Source: Lichina pygmaea
Taxonomy: Eukaryota > Ascomycota > Lichinomycetes > Lichinales > Lichinaceae
Direction: 5' to 3'
Assembly (NCBI GenBank): GCA_963422465.1
Contig: OY730173.1
Coordinates: forward strand, 1,798,001 to 1,862,000
Length of the DNA stretch: 64,000 bases
The position numbers and the translations under genes were made by a program. Positions 43,896 through 55,504 of this stretch are shown here, in pieces. The notes below the pieces were generated by a model, which saw only the letters and a program-made list of their open reading frames with translations, was not told the origin of the DNA and searched no databases. Positions within the stretch are counted from its first letter, which is position 1; each line of letters opens with the position of its first letter.

Positions 43896-44924
43896 GGCAG
43901 TCACTTTCTTTGTTCTATAGTCTCTCGGTAGGATGGTGCCCGCCCAGGGGCCGCAGGGGAGGTTTTCATCTTAGAAGCAGGTGGCTGGCCACCTGGACCA
44001 AAGGTTTCCTTACCACTTTCATAGTATTCCCAGCATAATCTAGCTTAGCTAGTTTTAGAATGGTGTAGGATCTCAATACAATACACAGGACTTGACCATA
44101 CCACCAACTAGCCCAGAGTCTTGCCAGCGCTCAAGTCCGAATAGAACATTACCAGATCAGCTATCAGGAAATTGCCAAGCAGGATCCTGTTTGACTTCCA
44201 GACACGTGAGCGTACCAGTGTCTTCTGGGAATGCAGTATCACCTCTAAGGACTCAGCTGAGTCCTCGGCGAGTCATATGGTGAGGCTCTTCTAGTCACCA
44301 GTCACCTAGCTAGGGCCGGACCTCAGCACTCCGAGTCTGAACATTAGCTAGGAATAGGCGAGAAGACGCCCTGGAGTACGTACTGTACGGTACCGAGGCC
44401 TCAGCATCTCTGGCGGGATCATCCATCAACGTCACACTACGCACTGAGCACAAATCTTCATAGAAGAAGCAGGTGCGCGGTGAATTCCAAGCTGGATATC
44501 GTGGGTCCCAGCACTGCCTGAGAGGACAAAAAGTCTACCGACAGTATGTATGCAAACTAGTCAGATGAGTGTTACAGATGTCTAACTATACTAATTTACG
44601 ATAGCATGTCCAACAACATGTGTTCAGTTTACTGCATTGAACTCTAGCTAGACCTTGGGTCAAGCTATCACCAGATGATACTGAAATGATTGCTCTGGAC
44701 AGTTTTGCGGAGGTGCTTACTGCCTACCACACCCGATGGAAAAAGTCATGTTCCACATCAAGGATGGATTATTACCTATCAGGTATTATTGTCTTGGTTT
44801 TCACATCATCTACCAATGTTCTTATCCCCTCCGTCTCATGTGCGTTCACGTCATTCTGACTCACTGTATTCGTAGAAAGCAAGGTCGTCTAATTTTGGCA
44901 CTGTCGGCCGGCTCAGTAGAATAA

Positions 44925-44961
44925 CGTGGCCGAGCTGCATGTCTTGGCCAGCTCGGCCACG
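44925..44961. repeat. Perfect 13-bp inverted repeat (hairpin)
   Basis: CGTGGCCGAGCTG (44925-44937) and CAGCTCGGCCACG (44949-44961) are exact reverse complements with an 11-base loop. Whether it is a relic of an element or a structured site is unknown. Confidence 0.8.
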
Positions 44962-45589
44962 ACTGCCTCCGCTACCGCATCCACCGACACCCCATCAGCT
45001 TCTGGCTGCCGCTGTCACCCGGAGCACCAGGGGCACCATAGGCGCCAACGACGCCAGCTTCACCCCTGTCGGGGCCAAGACCTCGCTCGACGTTCACCTG
45101 TCATCACGTCTATGAAGACAATCCTGGCAACCACATGAAACTGGCGCAGAGGGTGCATGACCTTCTCGCCAACCCCCCACACAGCAACTACTCTCGCATG
45201 GACCTCAAGTACGGATGTCGGGCATCGAAGTCCGTCGAAAGGAAAGCACATCCTGGCCTTCTCAGATCGCGCGACAGAGGCCAGACAGGCTGGCAAAGCT
45301 TCGTTGAAGCGTCGCGGACCACTCGGCCGGAGAGACGGCAATGCACACTCCCCATGCCGGCAATGCTGGTCCAGACGCCACCACACGCGCATGGGTCGCT
45401 GCCGCAACGCTAGCCAGCCCTGCTAACATGCCTACTGGTGCAGCCAACATACCCGCTACTGCGATTGAAATGCTAGCTGCTGTGGACAAGACTCATTACA
45501 TGTCACTACCCAACAGGGTGGTCACAGGTGTCCCAGGCCGTGGAGAGCATAGATGCCAAGGCCGTCAGAGCTATTCCCGTGCCTGGGAG

Positions 45590-45660
45590 AGGATTGACAC
45601 CCCCTCTCTCTGTACCTTCGGTACAGTCGGGACACTTTACTGAAAGTAAAGTGTTTGCTG
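45590..45660 (+). repeat. Solo end related to the 42309-43105 element family
   Basis: The sequence from GACACCCCCTCTCTCTG through TACCTTCGGTACAGTCGGGA aligns with the subterminal part of the element at 42309. It keeps both stems in changed form: TGTACC-TTC-GGTACA (45611-45625) and ACACTTTAC-N5-GTAAAGTGT (45632-45654). The stem sequences have co-varied between the two copies. No matching second end was found nearby. Confidence 0.6.
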
Positions 45661-47437
45661 GCTCAGCAAAGTCGAGGCTTCCTGCTAGTGACTGCGAGGA
45701 GGAAGGAATTAGCAAGGACTGAGCTATTTTGGGAGGTGCAATTCTCATGTGACGACGACTCGGGAACAGGAGGGTCAAAGCTTAAGGTCTCTGGTTCTCT
45801 TTGAGCTAGTTGTCGCGGACCGAGGATTCAGTCTTGTCTATAGGGAGCGTACTTGTACGAGATCAGACTCTTTCTAGGTCTCTCTCTACTATCCTTCTAC
45901 CCGGCCGTGCCGGCCCCACTTCCACTAGCAACATCTCGGTTAGGGGGTTGCTCACTAAAGCTTGGTGAAATGCTTTTCCTACTTTGAACTCTACCGCACA
46001 GTATACAAAATCGGATTTCGACTCCCAGCTAGAGACTTGGCGGAATTTCACTTTGTTCTCGAGGACTAGGAGACTCGTGCAGAGCTATTGATTGTCTAGT
46101 CTGTTCATGGAGTCATACTAGATCTGTCGTGGATGTGGCTCCGGCCAGTTGAGTACAGCAGTAGTGTTCTTCCTCGTACGTCCATGCCTATAGTAGGGTG
46201 AATCGGGCGAGGTCCGAGTCCTTCTTTCCTCTGTGCCTCTGTCTCTACTTCCAGCTGAGCAGCAAGTGTTCGTCGACACCCATAACCATCCACAACACGA
46301 TGATGACGCCAGATGGCCCGCTGACACAGCAGCAACCTCAACACCGACGAGGTTCAGCGAGCAACAACAGGAGCCAACGATCGAGATCAGCAATCACCGC
46401 AAGAGAGGAAGCCGCAGAAAGGAAACGGACAGGCGCACAGTTGTCCATAAATTTCCGTTTCCATAGATGTTTCTTTCTTCAAAGAAACCAAGACACTGTA
46501 CTATTAACATCCTCTGGTATTCACTTGATCCAAGCTTTACTAGGTGTCCGCAACGATCGCCCACGTGTACAGAAGTAAAGCGTGATAAACTACCTCCGTA
46601 CACTCCGTGCACCAACGCCTATAGATACATGAATTTCATGTACTACTTGATCTCCCCCTAGTACCAGGCCCCTCTCCTCTCTGTACCCCTTGCGAAATGC
46701 TTTCCCACACGTCCTCTTGTCATTGCTCATCTTTTCTCGTCCTGGCACTTTGAGTAGCCTCTTCTCCTTCTTTTGTCTTCTCTGTACCGTACAATACTTA
46801 GCTCTGCCATAATCTTTCGCTGGCTCAAATCCCCCTTCTCTCTCCTTATCTCTTCTCTTCTCCTCTTCTCTCTTCCCCATTTCTCTCATCCGAGTAAGAA
46901 CATGTTTTGTCAAGAGCAAGCAACCAGTAGCATTACTTTCGACTGGACTTGCTGTCAATCCATTCAGTCGTTGGTGCGTGGATGGAGGAGGATCGATTCG
47001 AGTTTCTACAATCTCTAATGTCCTTACGGTTTGTACGGTTTCTACAGTCTCTACCGGTTCTACGGTATAGCTTCTGTCGAGCGGCCAGACTTCTTGAAGA
47101 GTGTCGTGGCTGATGCATGAAGATGGCTGAAGGGCGGCTGAAGACTGGTTGGGGGCTGGTTGGGGGCTGGTTGAAGGCTGGTTAAAGGCATACGATGCTA
47201 TTGATCCAAGGTTAAATATATGGTACATGGACGCATTCTGCCCTGCTGTGTTACAAGTCGTCCACCGGGTGTATTTATCGAAGCCACACACGCGCCAGTG
47301 TACATGCAAGGTAAAGTAAGAAGGAAAGAAAGAGGGAAACGCAGTCTCAGGGCGGGCGCGCCTGGCAGACTCCAAGGATACATGCTTCGTCGTCATTTCA
47401 TAACGGTCAACTTATTGATGCGCTCGACGGATTCAAA

Positions 47438-48735
47438 TCATCCATCCTTGTCCAGGTCCTTTGGGCTGGGGTCGCCTATGCCATCTTCGTTGATTGCGAA
47501 CATGCAGTCGCTCTCGGGCAGGCATGGGCTGTCGTAGATCTTGCAGATTCGTGTCTCTCCCCTCCCTTTCTTCAGGCTGAGGCGCGTCGTCGAAGCGTGG
47601 GCGATGATGTTCCCCCCGATCGGCTTCTTCGGGTCCGGGTTGAACATGGCGGAAGGCCCGCCGTCGACCTGGGCAACGACCTGGTTCGTGATGACGACGG
47701 CGATGCCAAACTCGTCCGCGAGCCGCTGTAGGGCGCGCATGAACTTGGCTAGATGCGTCTGCCGCGAGCTGAGCTCGCCACGACCGATGAAATCGGTTCG
47801 GTAGAGAGACGTCGCGCTGTCGACGATCAGGAGGGAAAACCGAGTCTCGCACATCATTGCAGACGCCTGGTTGAGCAGCTGGAGCTGGTGATCTGAATTG
47901 TACGCTCGGGCGTACGCAATGTTGTCGAGCACCTCTTGTCCCGACAAGCCATACCGGTTGGCAACGGCCAGGAGCCGAACGGGACTAGAAGGAATAATCC
48001 ACGTGAGCCAGAGCTACCAGCTTTCGAGATCTCGCGAGACGGCCCCTTACCGAAAGGTGCCTTCCGTGTCGATATACATGCACTTGCCCTCGCCGCCGCC
48101 CATATCAAAGGGCAATTGGCACGTGACCGCCAGGGTGTGGCATATCTGACTCTTCCCGGTTCTGAACTCGCCAAAGATCTCCGTGATGGATCCAGTTTCT
48201 ACGCCCCCGGCTAGGAGAGTGTCCAGCTGCTTTGAGCCAGTGGTGATCGATATGAGCTCGCTACGCCTCTGGTGCATCTCGGTGGCGGTTGTAAAGCCCA
48301 TAGGGACGAGCTTCGAAGCTGCATATCAACGGCCATCAGTAACTAGGAGCCTGGAAAAAGAACTTGTCATGCCCGTACCTTCTGCTAGCAGTTTTGTGGC
48401 TTTCTGTTCCGATATGCCTTTCACCTGCTCGAGTACCCTCTTCGGCCTACACGGAACGTCAGCACACGTAACTACGCTCCACTTTTCGAGATCTGAGGGA
48501 ACAAACGTATAAGCAACAGACTCGACCGTGTTGTAACCAGCATCCACGACTAGCTGGATGTCTCTCTTCGTCAATGCGGCTACCCCCTACTGAGGGTCAG
48601 TCTTCGGTCCCCGATATGACTCGTAAGACCGGCGTGGCAAACCTCGAGAGCGGAGAGGGGCGTTGGCGCGCCGGGACCACCTGGACCGCTGTCCTCATAG
48701 CCGGCCTGCTCCTGCTCCTCGCCCTCGCCAGACAT
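47438..48735 (-). CDS. RAD51: DNA repair recombinase RAD51
   Basis: Five exons in transcript order: 48735-48643, 48586-48507, 48446-48379, 48318-48051 and 47984-47438 (351 residues). RAD51 forms the nucleoprotein filament that performs homology search and strand exchange. The head [20 protein letters not shown] and the helix-hairpin-helix region ([35 protein letters not shown]) are RAD51-type rather than DMC1-type. The core shows Walker [45 protein letters not shown], Walker [13 protein letters not shown], then [20 protein letters not shown] and [14 protein letters not shown]. The C-terminus is [20 protein letters not shown] then [20 protein letters not shown]. Length (about 350) is normal. 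All four introns are 56-66 bases long and all phases close. Two motif-like words (CACGTG near 48894, ACGCGA near 48863) lie upstream. Confidence 0.98.
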
Positions 48736-49575
48736 GATCGCAATCTCGGCGCCAGATGAGATGGTAGAGACTTGCTCGGGCGTGGATCGTTAGGTAGATA
48801 CCCAGGCTGGAGCAGACCGTTGTGACTGTGGATCAGGAGGTAGCCTATCAGGCGCGGGAGAGACGCGATCTCGGTAGTGGTCGGGTACGCGAGGTCACGT
48901 GGATCGGGAGAAGCCGGCCCTGGCGCACTCTTAATTAGCCGAGCACAGCACGAGTCTTTTCTTACGACGGACAAAGGGGTTGTGGAGGTTCACCTGCTTC
49001 GCACAAGTATCACCGCCTGTGTTCTCTCTCCTTTGAACATTGCAGAACAAGCTCTCTTGACATCGAGAGCGCTTCCCTAAGGCCCTGTCAGCTCTGAATG
49101 ATACGACGAAGATGCCCACCTGGTTTGGAACGGCTCTTGAGATCTTTGCGCTGTCGCAACTCAGTTGGGTTCGCAGAATCCACTGACGACCGGGCAACTG
49201 AAGGCCATGTCTCTAGGTTGTCACACAAGCAGTGAGGTGAGCGCGCCGATGGAACTAGTTTATTGCCTACAGAAAGACCATCTTCTTGTCATCCTCGCAC
49301 ACCAGGATGCACAAGGAAAGAGATCCCTCACGGGATACCCTCTCTACTTGCCCACCATGTCGCACAAAGCCAGGAAAACTATCCACCGACCCCATCGCCC
49401 TTACTAGCCTGACATATTCAGCCAAAGCTCGTTGAAATACCCGCAAAGGACCTTCCGACATGGATCCCGGATCTGCCGATACGTTTCGCTCTCACCAGTG
49501 GTTTGCATGGACTGCGACTTTGTACCGCTCTGGTCGACCGACAAACCTGGAGATGCCCTTGAGGGCGTCCTTCCT
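48736..49575. other. Intergenic region upstream of RAD51
   Basis: It contains the RAD51 promoter and the 3' flank of the next minus-strand gene. ACGCGA near 48863 and CACGTG near 48894 are weak candidates for cell-cycle or bHLH sites. No gene is visible. Confidence 0.5.
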
Positions 49576-50837
49576 TCACGCGAGCCGCGATATGGATTCC
49601 TTCTTCTTCAAAAGGGGTTTGGACTTCTCCACCTCCTTGATGGGTCCGCCGGCTGGCTCACCAAACGTTCCGGCGTTCCGGCCCTCGACTCGGTGTGGGC
49701 CAGCGGAAAGTACGTGGGATTGTCCGTCCACAGGCGAAGACATCAAAGGGTTGACGCGCTGGTTCACGTCGCCAGTCTGCAGCGGAGCCCTTGGTCCAAC
49801 CTGAACAGGTCTTCCGTGGGCCTGGGGCGGCGCCTGGATGTCACCGAGACCGATAGGATTGCTCTGGTGCGGCAGTACCGGAACGTGCGGGACCCTGCCT
49901 TGCCTCTCGATGAAGCCTGAAGTAGGCGTGGCCAAGCCTGGTGACGGTCGATGCACGGAAGGGGGGCCCGAGAAGGTTCCACCATCAGCGACGCTCCGCG
50001 TCTCATGCTTGGCTGCAGGCCGTCGCATAAACTGCCCAGTCTCGGCAGTGTGCGAAAGCCTGTGCCTGTCGATGGCCGCGAAGTCCATATCTCCAGCTTG
50101 GAACGCTAGCCGGACGGCGTCAGAACGGCCTGTTTGGGTGGGCATGACTGGGCGACCACTCACACTTTCCACGGCCATCCATCTATGAGACAGATTTTGG
50201 GTACTCGTGCGCTCGGAATATGAGCCGTTGCGGTTCTGCCTGCCCGTGTTGATGACGAAATCTGTCGAAACGTCTGGTCAGCGACCCGTGATGAAGCTCG
50301 GGCGCCGGAGGGTTGTCTCTACGTACCGGCACCACCAGAGTCCCATGAGTCGGGCCGTCCCATGGCTTCGTCGTCGAGGCCCATTCGAATGATCTGCTGT
50401 ACCGTCGGATGACGGGCGATACGGCCGAGATGCAAGCCGCCACCACACACCGGACCCGGCGACCCATCCGTTGACTCGACGAATCCGGTCTCGACGAAGC
50501 GAGAACGATGTGCAGTCAGCTGCGCCGTCGCACTGAGATAGGGGCTCGTTGGGATCGATGATGGGAGCAAATGCGTCGCCGACGTCGACATGGTGCCGGC
50601 GCTGCCAAGCAGCGAATGGTCACTCGACGCGGTGCCCATCCTGCACAACTCGATGCCGTCGACAAGCCTCCCGTGTCGGAGAGCGACTCCTGCGAAGGGT
50701 TCAATACGCCCCCACGGGCTCAAGCGATCATGAATAGGGAGACTATCGTTGCTCTCCTTATCATGGATGCGTTTGGATTGCAGCGTCACATGGCGCCTCC
50801 AGACGAGGAAGATGATCGCTACCACAAGGGCGGTAAA
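49576..50837 (-). CDS. Unidentified protein, possible membrane anchor, 5' end unresolved
   Basis: Two exons are supported: 50837-50327 and 50261-49576, joined across a 65-base GTACGT-CAG intron (the splice rebuilds GGADFVINTGRQNRN). An upstream exon is needed. A donor GTGAGT at 50976 with the acceptor at 50838 would give a 139-base intron, but I could not complete the exon or find the ATG. The known part begins with a hydrophobic stretch (FTALVVAIIFLVW), then a basic stop-transfer-like WRRHVTLQSKRIHD, so a single-pass membrane protein with a cytosolic C-terminal domain is plausible. Later parts are Ser/Pro/Gly-rich with HPTVQQIIRMGLDDEAMGRP, VRLAFQAGDMDFAAIDRHRL and the basic end VEKSKPLLKKKESISRLA. 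I recognise no family. Confidence 0.58.
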
Positions 50838-52645
50838 CTGGTCATATCAGCGTCAATGGAGCACCAAATACATATCCTACGGGACGAGCGCTTACTCCGC
50901 CTATGAGAAGAACCTACAAGATAGTCAGCACCATCAGATGGCAAGCAACATACGGGGCAGTGTCGGAGGAACTCACAAAAGTCATCCTCAGCCAGAGCGC
51001 CCAGCTGGTAAAGAAGCGCGCCAACTTTGCTGTTGGACAAACGAGCCGGACTGATTTGAAGCACCGGCGATCCTATGCCGAAAGGCGACGGGTGAAGAGG
51101 TGTATGGAGAGAATGAGTGAGAGTTGGTTCAGCCGAAGAGTAAGCAGCACGGCGTGAGATGACTCTCAAGATGGTTGGGGAGCGTGTTCTTGGTGAAGAA
51201 GAGCAGCGATGGGGGATGGTGCCGAAGGAGATATCCTCATGCTGGAGAGGTTTTGGCTGCTGATACTTGGTACCATCACGGGCGCCGTTGACTTAGGGCA
51301 TGAAAGTCGCTGTGTACCTGTGCATATGACGATATGCCAAAGAAACGAGAGGGACGACATGTGCAAGCCACACGAGCGCCAGACGACTGGCTCATTGGCG
51401 ATGCTGCTGTCAGGCGCGCTTACCGACCACGACGCCGTTGCCGCCGAAAGGCGGCTACCCTGGCTACTCTATCCTCGCGACCGAGCTCGAGAGCGCTTGC
51501 CTCTCTTGCGTTCTACCTACGGATGGACAGAGATCTTACAACTAGAAAAGTATGCCCCGATCGGGCCAGCAGGCTTCCCATATGTGAATTGTCATCATAA
51601 ATGCTCAAGGGAAGGGTGGCGACTGTATCCTGTCGGTCCTTTCTGGCTTTCGAATTTTGGTGATTTCTGGGGGGTATCAATGAGAAATCGGAGCTCTCAC
51701 TTCCAAGCGCCTTGGAGATATCGTCTTCGCCGCCACGGGTACACCTTAGAGAGCTCCCGTTAGTACCTGCAGCAGTATCGCCTTGCTTGATCGGCCTAGA
51801 ATTCGTGGGACCCGATAGTCGAGTTGCAAGAGCTGCCTCAGCGACCCTCAGATATCTATCATTCATTTTTATCCATATTTGGTGAGTTCGTGACGTCCAT
51901 CACCGGTTCAGAATCTCATCGGTGATGCCCAGTTCTTTCCCTCTCGAACTTCTCCGAGCCTTTGGCCCATTTAAGACGCTAGCTGTTTCTGGAATTCTGA
52001 CGTCAGCGCGGTGCTCAAGCTCACTGGCACGAAGCACAAAATTCTGCATGTGCCATCACTTTTTCGTCGAACATCGGAGTTCGAGAGTGAGTGGAAAGCC
52101 CGACGCAAGATTGTCCACGGTTCGCAATCCCAACACTGTTTCGTCGGACATCGTTAGACCACAGTCACTGCCCCGAGTGGCCCACGTGCACCTAGCTTGC
52201 ATTAGTAAGCCCGCAGGTCCGCCGAACAAGGAAACGATCGGCCTCCAAGAAGGAAACCGCCTTACGGTGTTTCGGACGATTTCGCGCCCGATTAAGAGTC
52301 TTGTTGCTGCGGCGGCAGGCGGCGCAGGCGGATTTGCCGTGGCTTCGCCACCAAGTGCAGCGGCACAGGTTTGGGGCTTTTGGTGCTTCCATATTTGTAT
52401 TTGACGGAGGGGGCTAATTACGGGTACATACGTACTTCGTCGGGGCGTACGAGTACGTATAAGTCGGTACGCATATCCAGTCTTCTCGGCGTCCTTCTTA
52501 GCTCGAGCTTCTCTACGCAGAGACTATCAGCGGCAATTGAATTGTCTCTTCTATATCCAACTGCATCTCGAAAGGGAGTCGTCCGGTCGTATACTGTTGC
52601 CCGCGACCATCCCGCCCCGTCGTCTTGCCGCTACTCTAGCCGACA
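50838..52645. other. Intergenic region; probably holds missing 5' exons
   Basis: The right-hand exons of the minus-strand gene at 49576-50837 should lie in about 50977-51400 but could not be fixed. The remainder includes the promoter of the plus-strand gene at 52646, with TACGTACTTCG and GTACGAGTACGTATAAG palindromic words at 52425-52462. No other gene is visible. Confidence 0.5.
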
Positions 52646-53613
52646 ATGCCTCTGCGCAATCCTTTCCGCAGGACCGCGGTCCCTACGGATGCCGATCCCG
52701 TCTCGACCAACAATGGCCCTTTGTCGCATCGGGCAGGCACCGACGTCGATTCGGAGCACTCTGGCCGGAGCTCGTCGGCCTTGAGCATCAAAAGCAGTCG
52801 GACGGAGCCTGACGAGTATCAGATGAGCGGTACGCCCTTCCGTGCGCCGTTGCCGGGACGGCCTGCTGCAATCCGGCGCTCGATTGTGCTGCCGCGTGAA
52901 CAGTGACGACGGCGGCTGACGGACTCATGGCTGTAGTGGTCAACGATAGTGGCGTATACCTACCGGTGCGTCCGGGCGCCTCGCGCAATGTCGTCGGTGC
53001 CGCCTGACTGATGCGCTGACGCCTGCTGCAGCCGTCGCCCCCGCCGGAGCGGAAGGGATTCTGGGGTCGTTCTCATAGTTCAATAGCGACTTCCACTCAC
53101 CGGAGCATGTTGAGCGAGAACGAGCAGTTCTCCATCTCGCGGGAGTCCTTTGAATCCTACAGGCGGTCCTTCGTAAGCGTCCTCGTCTTGTGGTTCAGGG
53201 CCCAGGGCTCATGCGGTCGTCAGATCGACTGACTCCGCGTGCGTCAGGATATCTCGGCCCGGTCGCCGGTCGCCCCCCCGATCACGCCGCCTCGCCACAG
53301 CGTGGACGCGCGGCCCGCGAGGCTGCCCGTCCTCCGACCGCATGCGCCGGTGGATCGTCGGCCGACCATGGAAGAGGCTCCCTTTGAGGATGTCGGGCTG
53401 AACGATGAAGTCAAACCGAAGAGGCGGTCCATCTTCGGGCGCTTCGGTGACTCTGGCGACCACGGGGCCGCCTCTCCATCGGGTGCAGCGTCGACCCATC
53501 ATGCCTTCCTCTTTCCCGGTCGTCGACGAGGCCACAGCGGTCAGGGAGCCGAGCTGCACAGCATGCCAAGGCCGGTGAATCCAGGCCCGTCGGGGATCCA
53601 AGTGGGCACATGA
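52646..53613 (+). CDS. Small Ser/Pro-rich fungal protein of unknown function
   Basis: Exons are 52646-52829, 52937-52965, 53032-53172 and 53248-53613 (239 residues; all phases close). The start MPLRNPFRRTAVPTDADPVS, the block VVNDSGVYLPPSPPPERKGF across three exons, and SENEQFSISRESFESYRRSF followed by DISARSPV look like a protein conserved in filamentous ascomycetes, as far as I can recall. No enzyme motif, signal peptide or membrane segment is visible. The C-terminal part (EVKPKRRSIFGRFGDSGDHG) is basic and Ser-rich, with possible phosphorylation sites. Exon 2 is only 29 bases. The function is unknown. Confidence 0.85.
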
Positions 53614-54498
53614 TCGCATGCTACCTCGTCGAACGGTTACAGGACTACTACATATCATGATGATGACGATGATGCCCGGTGCGTTTCTTGATTGGCGCTC
53701 TCGCGATCCGCCCTTTTCACCCCAGGTCATTCTATCATCTAATTTCCTGCGATTTTTTTTGGCATGCTAGAGTTCGAGCTGATGAAAGCTCTGTCAGGAC
53801 GCGTACTTTACTGCAGCCTAGAGAGGGGGAGCACTAGATGTTGGAAAGCAGCTCGGTCCGTGCTTTGGAGGCCGTCCATTTTCTTTGTCGGGAAGTTCTC
53901 TCTGCAGATTTCGGCTTGGACGATGGGACCGGCCCTTGTGCTTGTTGTATTCAGATATCATTCGTTTTAGGGGTTTAGAGCTTGCTATGAGTAACTACTT
54001 CTTTTCTCGCGCTGAAAAAACTGTGGTGTCTGCGTTTTCACTGGTCACCATCATGTCCAATCCCCGTCTCTGTGCCTGCCTAGAGATCCATCTCCAGCTC
54101 AGGATCTCGTGTCAGGCCGCGGTGACCAACTTTTTGCCTTCTCTCTCGGGGGGCATGTCGTCGTCGTCGTCGTCATTTCTCGCCCTCCTCTTCTCACTGC
54201 TCGTTGGACTCAAGCTCACCTCCGTCAGTGCGAGATCTGGAGATGGCGTAGTATCGACCAAAGGCAACTGCTCAAGGACACCTTGGCCCCGCCGCTGTTG
54301 TCGGCGCACAACCGCCGCACTGCGTCGATAAGAACTCGTGTCTTTGATGAGCTTGCCAATCTGCTGCCTCGTTGATACAGCCGACTCCCGAAAGGTGCCA
54401 GAGCGTACGGTAGCAGCTTTTCCCGTCCAACCCCAAAGAGATAACAGGTGGCGAGCGATATGTGCAGAATCTTCTCCTTGAGTACGTTACGTACGGAC
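53614..54498. other. Intergenic region, no gene seen
   Basis: The 3' flank of the 239-residue gene and spacer DNA. A CGT triplet run lies at 54158-54175. The right end, with ACGTTACGTACGGACGTACAG, leads into the nested mobile elements. Confidence 0.55.
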
Positions 54499-54867
54499 GT
54501 ACAGTACCGTACCCGATCACATGACGGTCGATATCAGATAACGAGCAGTTAAGGGGCCCCCTTGATGAAATTTTGTATAAGTCCACTATCCTTGGTTGGA
54601 ATCATCTCGAATTTTTATATTGTGTGGAGAATCATATAGAGAAGAGATATCGAGCAATAGAGCTCTAGTATACAAAGCGTGATTGCTTTCTCAGGACTCA
54701 ATCATGTTAATTAGTTCTGGGGCCTCCTAATCTTCCCACCTGTCATCTACATCATCAACATCAGAAGAAGACTGTTTTGACTGGTGAATGAGTCTTTCTT
54801 GCAGTTGTTACAGCCTTCTGATCTTTTTCCTCCTTCTCTGCCTGCTTCTACAAGGTGCTGTGCTCTG

Positions 54868-55461
54868 TGTTGCGGTCCGTACCGTACCGTCCTATCCGAG
54901 TATAGGATTAGGGCGAGAGGCGGAAGGCGGGTTGGTTCTCGCAGGAGAGGAGTGTCAAGGAGCGCGAAGGGGTTTGGTGGAACGTGGTGGTGGTGACACC
55001 TGATCAACGGCTTCGTACAAAAGGATTGTATTGAAGTAGATCTAGTTGTCTGGATCACAACATGAGTTGAAGACGATCGTTCCATAGGGGAACTATCGCC
55101 TGGCTATATAGTGCCCAGTTCGTGAGCAGAGTGAGCTCTGCTCACTTTGCTCACTTTTCATGCACACTGCGGTGAGCTGGGTAAGCTCTGCTCACTTTGC
55201 TCACTTTTCATGCACGCTGCGGTGAGCTGGGTGAGCTCTGCTCACTTTGCTCACTTTTCATGCACGCTGCGGCGAGCTGGGTGAGCTCTGCTCACTTTGC
55301 TCACTTGTTCGTGCATATGCATGCTGCGGCGAGCACCCCCTGGTTTGTCTCGCCGGTCACGTGACCGGTTCCCGTGTCACGCTGTCTGGTACTTCCGTCC
55401 AGTATCCTGTCTGCTGCTTTCTGTGAGTATATAAAGACTGTGTTCCTCCTGGGTCGTAACA
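54868..55461 (-). repeat. 3' LTR of the chromovirus (594 bp)
   Basis: Begins TGTTGCGG and ends GTAACA on the plus strand, same length as its mate at 60803-61396. It contains four tandem units of about 54-59 bases (GAGCTCTGCTCACTTTGCTC followed by ACTTTTCATGCAC) between about 55125 and 55335, a CACGTG word near 55366, and a plus-strand TATA box near its inner end. Confidence 0.95.
55428..55436 (+). promoter_or_regulatory. TATA box in the LTR facing the antisense ORF
   Basis: TATATAAAG lies 69 bases before the ATG of the plus-strand ORF at 55505 and within the LTR (copy at about 61363-61371 in the other LTR). Its distance from the ATG and its orientation fit a core promoter for an antisense transcript. 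Whether it is used is unknown. Confidence 0.55.
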
Positions 55462-55478
55462 CTATCCTCCTCTCCATC
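55462..55478 (-). promoter_or_regulatory. Polypurine tract of the chromovirus
   Basis: On the minus strand the bases directly before the LTR read GATGGAGAGGAGGATAG, a purine-rich run placed where plus-strand DNA synthesis is primed in LTR elements. Confidence 0.75.
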
Positions 55479-55504
55479 TTTCATCGTCTCGATGAAATCT
55501 GGTC

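Larger units (their letters stand above)
43896..47437. other. Long gene-poor stretch with relic repeats
   Basis: About 3.5 kb without a supportable gene. It holds a perfect 13-base inverted repeat at 44925-44961, a solo element end at about 45590-45660 (both listed), coding-like but broken GC-rich DNA at about 44960-45500 that I cannot assign, and pyrimidine-rich DNA at about 46670-46890. Open frames in 46200-47400 are low-complexity and conflicting between strands. The lower end abuts the RAD51 stop codon. Confidence 0.5.

Noticed and set aside
44926-45500. Possible decayed coding sequence
   Set aside because: Some frames look coding in composition, but they shift often and match no family I can name, so I did not list a gene or element.
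46590-47396. 268-codon minus-strand frame near RAD51
   Set aside because: Low-complexity composition, no ATG-led conserved core, and simple repeats (GGTTGGGGGCTGG type) explain the openness.
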